From the NCBI RefSeq assembly GCF_031157525.1, contig NZ_JAVIXR010000003.1, forward strand, positions 1 through 64,000: 64,000 bases of DNA, written 5' to 3'. The DNA is from Marinobacter sediminicola. Lineage in GTDB: Bacteria > Pseudomonadota > Gammaproteobacteria > Pseudomonadales > Oleiphilaceae. The position numbers and the translations under genes were made by a program. The notes below the pieces were generated by a model, which was not told the DNA's origin, did not search any database, and saw only the letters and a program-made list of their open reading frames with translations. Of the stretch, positions 60,966 to 64,000 are shown one piece after another (positions within the stretch are counted from its first letter, which is position 1; every line of letters starts with the position of its first letter).

Positions 60966-61991
60966 ATGCTGATTTTGACCGGCTTTGGTCTGGCTTGTCT
61001 GGTTATTCTTCTGATCGCAACAACCCGGGAACTGCAACATTCATCTGCAGCGCGGGTATTCGCGGTTTTTCTCATCGCCAGTTTCGGTTTTCTGCTCCAC
61101 CCGCTCACGCCTGTTCACTGGCAGTGGCTCACCCTGAACCTGCAAGGCATGCTGCCGGCCCTGTTCTGGTTGCTCTGCCAGGCAACCTTCCGCCAGCGGT
61201 TACACGTGTTTTCCGTGTGGAGCGCGATGGCACTCTATAGTGTGATTGCGCCCTCCATAGCAAGGTTATTTTCCACCCATCAGAGCGCGGAAGGGCTTCT
61301 GCTTTTCTTTGGCTGGGATCTGGGGGAAGTGTTCGAGTTCTTTATCATCGCCAACGGATTTTGGGCGGTTATCGCTGATTGGTCGGCTGACCTGATGGAA
61401 CCCCGCCGAAAGCTTCGCGCGTTCGTTCTGGTTGTTGCCGGCACCGCCGTGGCACTTGTAGCTTTGGCATTCAATCTGGACGCTGCCTATGCCGTTAACC
61501 GGGCACTGGTGGTTTCGGTTACGGGAGTTGCTATAGCGACCTTCCTTCTAAAAGGCCGGTTCAGCGACCTCTCGTTCCGCAGTGGCCCTCCCCCGATTGT
61601 GAAAACCGAACACCCCGTGCAGGCACCGGAAACCGACACCCAGGCACCCCCCCAACATGAGCACATAGCTCGCCTCACAAGCTTGATGGACGAAAGGTAT
61701 TACCGAACAGAACACCTGACGTTAAAGATGCTGGCGGGAAAACTCGAACTTCCCGAATATCGCACTCGGGCGCTGATCAACAAGCAATTGGGCTATCGCA
61801 ACTTTAACGACTACATTAACCAGCTCCGAATTGCTGAAGCTTCAGAGCGCCTGATCGCCGAACCAGAGACTCCAATCCTCAATATTGCGCTGGATGTGGG
61901 GTACCGAACCCTGAGCTCATTCAACCGAGCGTTCCGGGAAATCCAGCAGTGTACGCCTACTGAATTTCGCCAGAACAACACGGCTAACTGA
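60966..61991 (+). CDS. Membrane-anchored AraC-family regulator (second copy)
   Basis: A 341-residue protein with about seven hydrophobic segments in the first 200 residues (LLHPLTPVHWQWLTLNLQGM, LPALFWLLCQATF) and a C-terminal AraC domain (LKMLAGKLELPEYRTRALIN, YINQLRIAEASERLIAEPET and YRTLSSFNRAFREIQQCTPT). It is a paralogue of the protein at 32145-33224: the recognition helices are nearly identical. It precedes the convergent di-heme cytochrome gene by 42 bases. Target unknown. Confidence 0.87.
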   Translation: MLILTGFGLACLVILLIATTRELQHSSAARVFAVFLIASFGFLLHPLTPVHWQWLTLNLQGMLPALFWLLCQATFRQRLHVFSVWSAMALYSVIAPSIARLFSTHQSAEGLLLFFGWDLGEVFEFFIIANGFWAVIADWSADLMEPRRKLRAFVLVVAGTAVALVALAFNLDAAYAVNRALVVSVTGVAIATFLLKGRFSDLSFRSGPPPIVKTEHPVQAPETDTQAPPQHEHIARLTSLMDERYYRTEHLTLKMLAGKLELPEYRTRALINKQLGYRNFNDYINQLRIAEASERLIAEPETPILNIALDVGYRTLSSFNRAFREIQQCTPTEFRQNNTAN

Positions 61992-62033
61992 AGCCCTCGT
62001 TCGGCACTGTATATTTCAGGCTATACGTGAGGT

Positions 62034-63299
62034 TTATGGCGTGGAAGGAGAACATCCTGCCGAAGGCAGTTGATCAATCCAGCTACGAATAAGCGCCGTT
62101 CCTTCTTGGTGGGGAGTGTTACGAGCTAGCTCGGGCATTTTGTGGCGGTTATCCACTGTTGTCATACGGAATAACAGATAAGAGTCATCAGGGTTACCTG
62201 GAATCACATCGAACGGATAGCCATCCTTGCCCCCGGCAACCGGGGTCTTGCAGACACCAAATTTGCCTGGATCTGTTGCGTAATCCCGACCGTATTCCAG
62301 TTGCACACCGCTGGTGCCAGCTGCGCCTGCATAACCGGCTGGTAGAGTCAGGTCTGCGCGATGACAATGTGCGCAATTTATATCGAGATAGGCGCGAGCA
62401 GCATCGTCTAGCTCGTTCGAACTGAGCGACGGAATAGATACCTCATCATTAAATACAGGCGCTTTTTCGACACTCTGGAAATTGGATGGCAGATCGGCCA
62501 ATAACCCACCTTCAGCCATGTACTGAAGCTGGTTATACACGGTGCCGTCAGGGTAGGTATGATCCGTATTCAAGTAGCGCGCTTTAGGTCCGATAGGCAA
62601 GAAGATCTGATCGCCCCCATCCCGGGGCAAGATAGCATGACAGGAGCTGCAGTCCGCTGCTTTAGGAACAGAGTAGTCAAACGTGATCTCTTGCCCCTGA
62701 TTGTTAATGGTACTGAGATCCGGCAAGCGCTTACCTGCTATGGCCAATGACGCGTCAGATTCTGAATCCCAATAATAAGGGAGTGCAAACCAGCCGTCAG
62801 CACGATGAATCAACAGGCGGGTCTCAATCACCAACTCGTTACCATCACGCAATGCGGTGTTCTCAGGTAGTGCAAACGTTTTCGCAATAACTGTGCCCAC
62901 GGGGAAATCCAGCACTTCAGAAACGCTGTAACTGGCTTTCTCACCCTCTGGCACGAAAATGAAGCGGTACTTGCTGGTGTAATCCGAGAACAGTGCAGTC
63001 GACAAATCATAGGGTACGCCACCAGGGGTAGGCCCACTGGTCGGGTCGCTGGCATTGGTGAACAGCTTGTAGTCAGAGAGTTTTGGGCAGGTTTCTGTCA
63101 TTAACGCATTCCAGTTAACGCCGGAAGTCGTGGCACTGCAACTGCCCTGAGCACCTGTGGGGGATCCAGCTCCGGAATTCAGGGCACCGCCTGCGGATGG
63201 AGGCGTGCCGCCGCCGGCGTCATCCCCACCACCGCCACACGCGGCCAGAAAAAAAGACGTAACCAGAGCCAATGCTGTCGTTTTGCTTGTGTTTCTCAT
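62034..63299 (-). CDS. SO_2930-like di-heme c-type cytochrome lipoprotein
   Basis: A 421-residue lipoprotein with lipobox FLAACGGGGD and a Gly-rich linker. It has two heme sites, CSSCHA near residue 220 and CAHCHRAD near residue 310, plus GVPYDLSTALFSDYTSKYRF and RMTTVDNRHKMPELAR, features of the SO_2930 family. In several marine bacteria this gene is next to a parallel beta-helix protein, as here (63401, 101 bases upstream on the same strand). A role in surface electron transfer is suggested but not established. ATG 63299 is preferred to a longer start at 63356. Confidence 0.8.
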   Translation of the reverse strand: MRNTSKTTALALVTSFFLAACGGGGDDAGGGTPPSAGGALNSGAGSPTGAQGSCSATTSGVNWNALMTETCPKLSDYKLFTNASDPTSGPTPGGVPYDLSTALFSDYTSKYRFIFVPEGEKASYSVSEVLDFPVGTVIAKTFALPENTALRDGNELVIETRLLIHRADGWFALPYYWDSESDASLAIAGKRLPDLSTINNQGQEITFDYSVPKAADCSSCHAILPRDGGDQIFLPIGPKARYLNTDHTYPDGTVYNQLQYMAEGGLLADLPSNFQSVEKAPVFNDEVSIPSLSSNELDDAARAYLDINCAHCHRADLTLPAGYAGAAGTSGVQLEYGRDYATDPGKFGVCKTPVAGGKDGYPFDVIPGNPDDSYLLFRMTTVDNRHKMPELARNTPHQEGTALIRSWIDQLPSAGCSPSTP

Positions 63300-63400
63300 G
63301 TGTAATGCTCTCGTGCAGCGGCAGGGCGTCAGGTGATATAGCCGCCGACGCCCCATCGCTATTTATTATTACAATGTAGCTAAAAGCTCAGGATGCTTGT

Positions 63401-64000
63401 TTACAGTGCGCACGCTGCTTCTGCCAGATCATCCCCGGTACAGCCGTATACATTGTTTTTGAAGGTCACCACGGCTGGTGCAAGGCGAGGCTGGGTACAG
63501 GACAAGTAATTGGTGCCGATCATCGGTTCGATCAGCAACTGCGGATCAGGCTCGCCATTGGTGAAAGTCGCTGTTGCCGGATCGACCGGAAAGACCAAGC
63601 CGGTATTGACCTCGTCGTACTCAGGTGCGGGGTTGCCGTTGATATTGCTGTTGGCGCAAATCAGATCGCTGGTGCCATAAGGATCATAGTTCACCCCATC
63701 GGCAGCTGCGTCTGGACCAACAAGCGCATCAAAACCTCCGATTCCCTGAGCACCAAGATTCGATAACAACTCACCAATACCATCGTAAAGAATGGCCGGA
63801 AAGGTTTGCGCCATACCCGTACTGTTCATAGTGGATGTATACCCAGCGATAACATCCACAAGCAGATCACCCCGCGGGGCGTTGCCATTCCGAGCAATCG
63901 TGTTGTTGTGCAAGTAGACGTTTTTCACTGTCGGGCTCCAGCCATCCGTCATTGTCGGACCATAGTTGGCCGGGTACCCTGCCACCTCGTCATCAATCAG
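63401..64000 (-). CDS. Parallel beta-helix repeat protein, 3' part (runs off the window)
   Basis: The C-terminal 199 residues or so of a longer protein; the start lies beyond 64000, since the frame stays open to the window edge. The segment VKNVYLHNNTIARNGNAPRG and the following strands match the right-handed parallel beta-helix repeat protein found beside SO_2930-like cytochromes. Four cysteines near the end (CTQP, GCTG, ACAL) suggest disulfides. It is upstream of the di-heme gene on the same strand and probably co-transcribed. Confidence 0.75.
   Translation of the reverse strand: MIDDEVAGYPANYGPTMTDGWSPTVKNVYLHNNTIARNGNAPRGDLLVDVIAGYTSTMNSTGMAQTFPAILYDGIGELLSNLGAQGIGGFDALVGPDAAADGVNYDPYGTSDLICANSNINGNPAPEYDEVNTGLVFPVDPATATFTNGEPDPQLLIEPMIGTNYLSCTQPRLAPAVVTFKNNVYGCTGDDLAEAACAL

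Noticed and set aside
1-64000. Search for tRNA, rRNA, insertion sequences, prophage, attachment sites and CRISPR arrays.
   Set aside because: No transposase or integrase frame, cloverleaf or regularly spaced repeat was recognised by eye. A tRNA scan would settle this.

Overview
The window looks like chromosomal DNA of a marine, hydrocarbon-using gammaproteobacterium, most likely Marinobacter or a close relative. This is an inference from gene content: a CYP153A-type alkane P450 cassette, a FatB/YclQ-type (possibly petrobactin) siderophore importer, TRAP transport, a cbb3-like oxidase and many c-di-GMP proteins. I saw no rRNA, tRNA, insertion sequence, prophage or CRISPR array.

Layout. 1-340: 3' end of etfA and a tiny Cys-rich ORF. 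479-4126: Fur-box-preceded siderophore ABC operon (binding protein, two permeases, ATPase). 4330-9014: LysR regulator, TRAP transporter (dctP-dctQ-dctM) and a VanX/DdpX-type D-Ala-D-Ala dipeptidase, which together look like a peptidoglycan-dipeptide scavenging cassette. 9058-18497 (minus): complete heme uptake locus: exbB, two exbD, tonB, then TonB-dependent heme receptor, HmuY-like lipoprotein, hmuS, hmuT, hmuU, hmuV. Fur-like boxes precede both transcription units. A perfect 22-bp inverted repeat lies inside the start of hmuT. 18695-20579: CarD-like regulator that lacks any standard start codon, then a cytosine-deaminase-like amidohydrolase.

20739-37702 is rich in secreted proteins: an M66/StcE-like metalloprotease lipoprotein, an NspS/MbaA-like polyamine sensor plus GGDEF-EAL pair, a neutral ceramidase, an HPP membrane protein with a possible nonsense codon, a Pro-Glu-repeat lipoprotein, a membrane-anchored AraC regulator, a large M19-like protein with beta-trefoil repeats, and a DcaP-like porin. 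37840-39009 is a glutaryl-CoA dehydrogenase. 39217-42267 (minus) is ferredoxin, CYP153 and ferredoxin reductase, divergent from an AraC regulator across a region with two tandem 18-bp repeats spaced 21 bp apart. A CynX-like MFS gene follows.

45040-51362 is a three-gene signalling unit: a CHASE hybrid histidine kinase with receiver and Hpt, a receiver-GGDEF protein and a receiver-PAS-GGDEF-EAL protein. 51379-53757 is a DUF6351-like lipoprotein hydrolase. 54097-59237 is a reduced cbb3-like oxidase operon (CcoN-like, mono-heme CcoO-like, mono-heme third subunit, copper ATPase) with an Anr-like box upstream. The right end holds a TDT/TehA-like transporter, a GreA/Rnk-domain protein, a second membrane-anchored AraC regulator paralogous to the one at 32145, and the pair of an SO_2930-like di-heme cytochrome lipoprotein and a parallel beta-helix protein that runs off the window.

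The main themes are iron and heme acquisition (three Fur-like boxes), alkane hydroxylation, polyamine and phosphorelay input into c-di-GMP, and export of large hydrolases. All functional calls are from reading the translated sequences and motifs; no database search was run.
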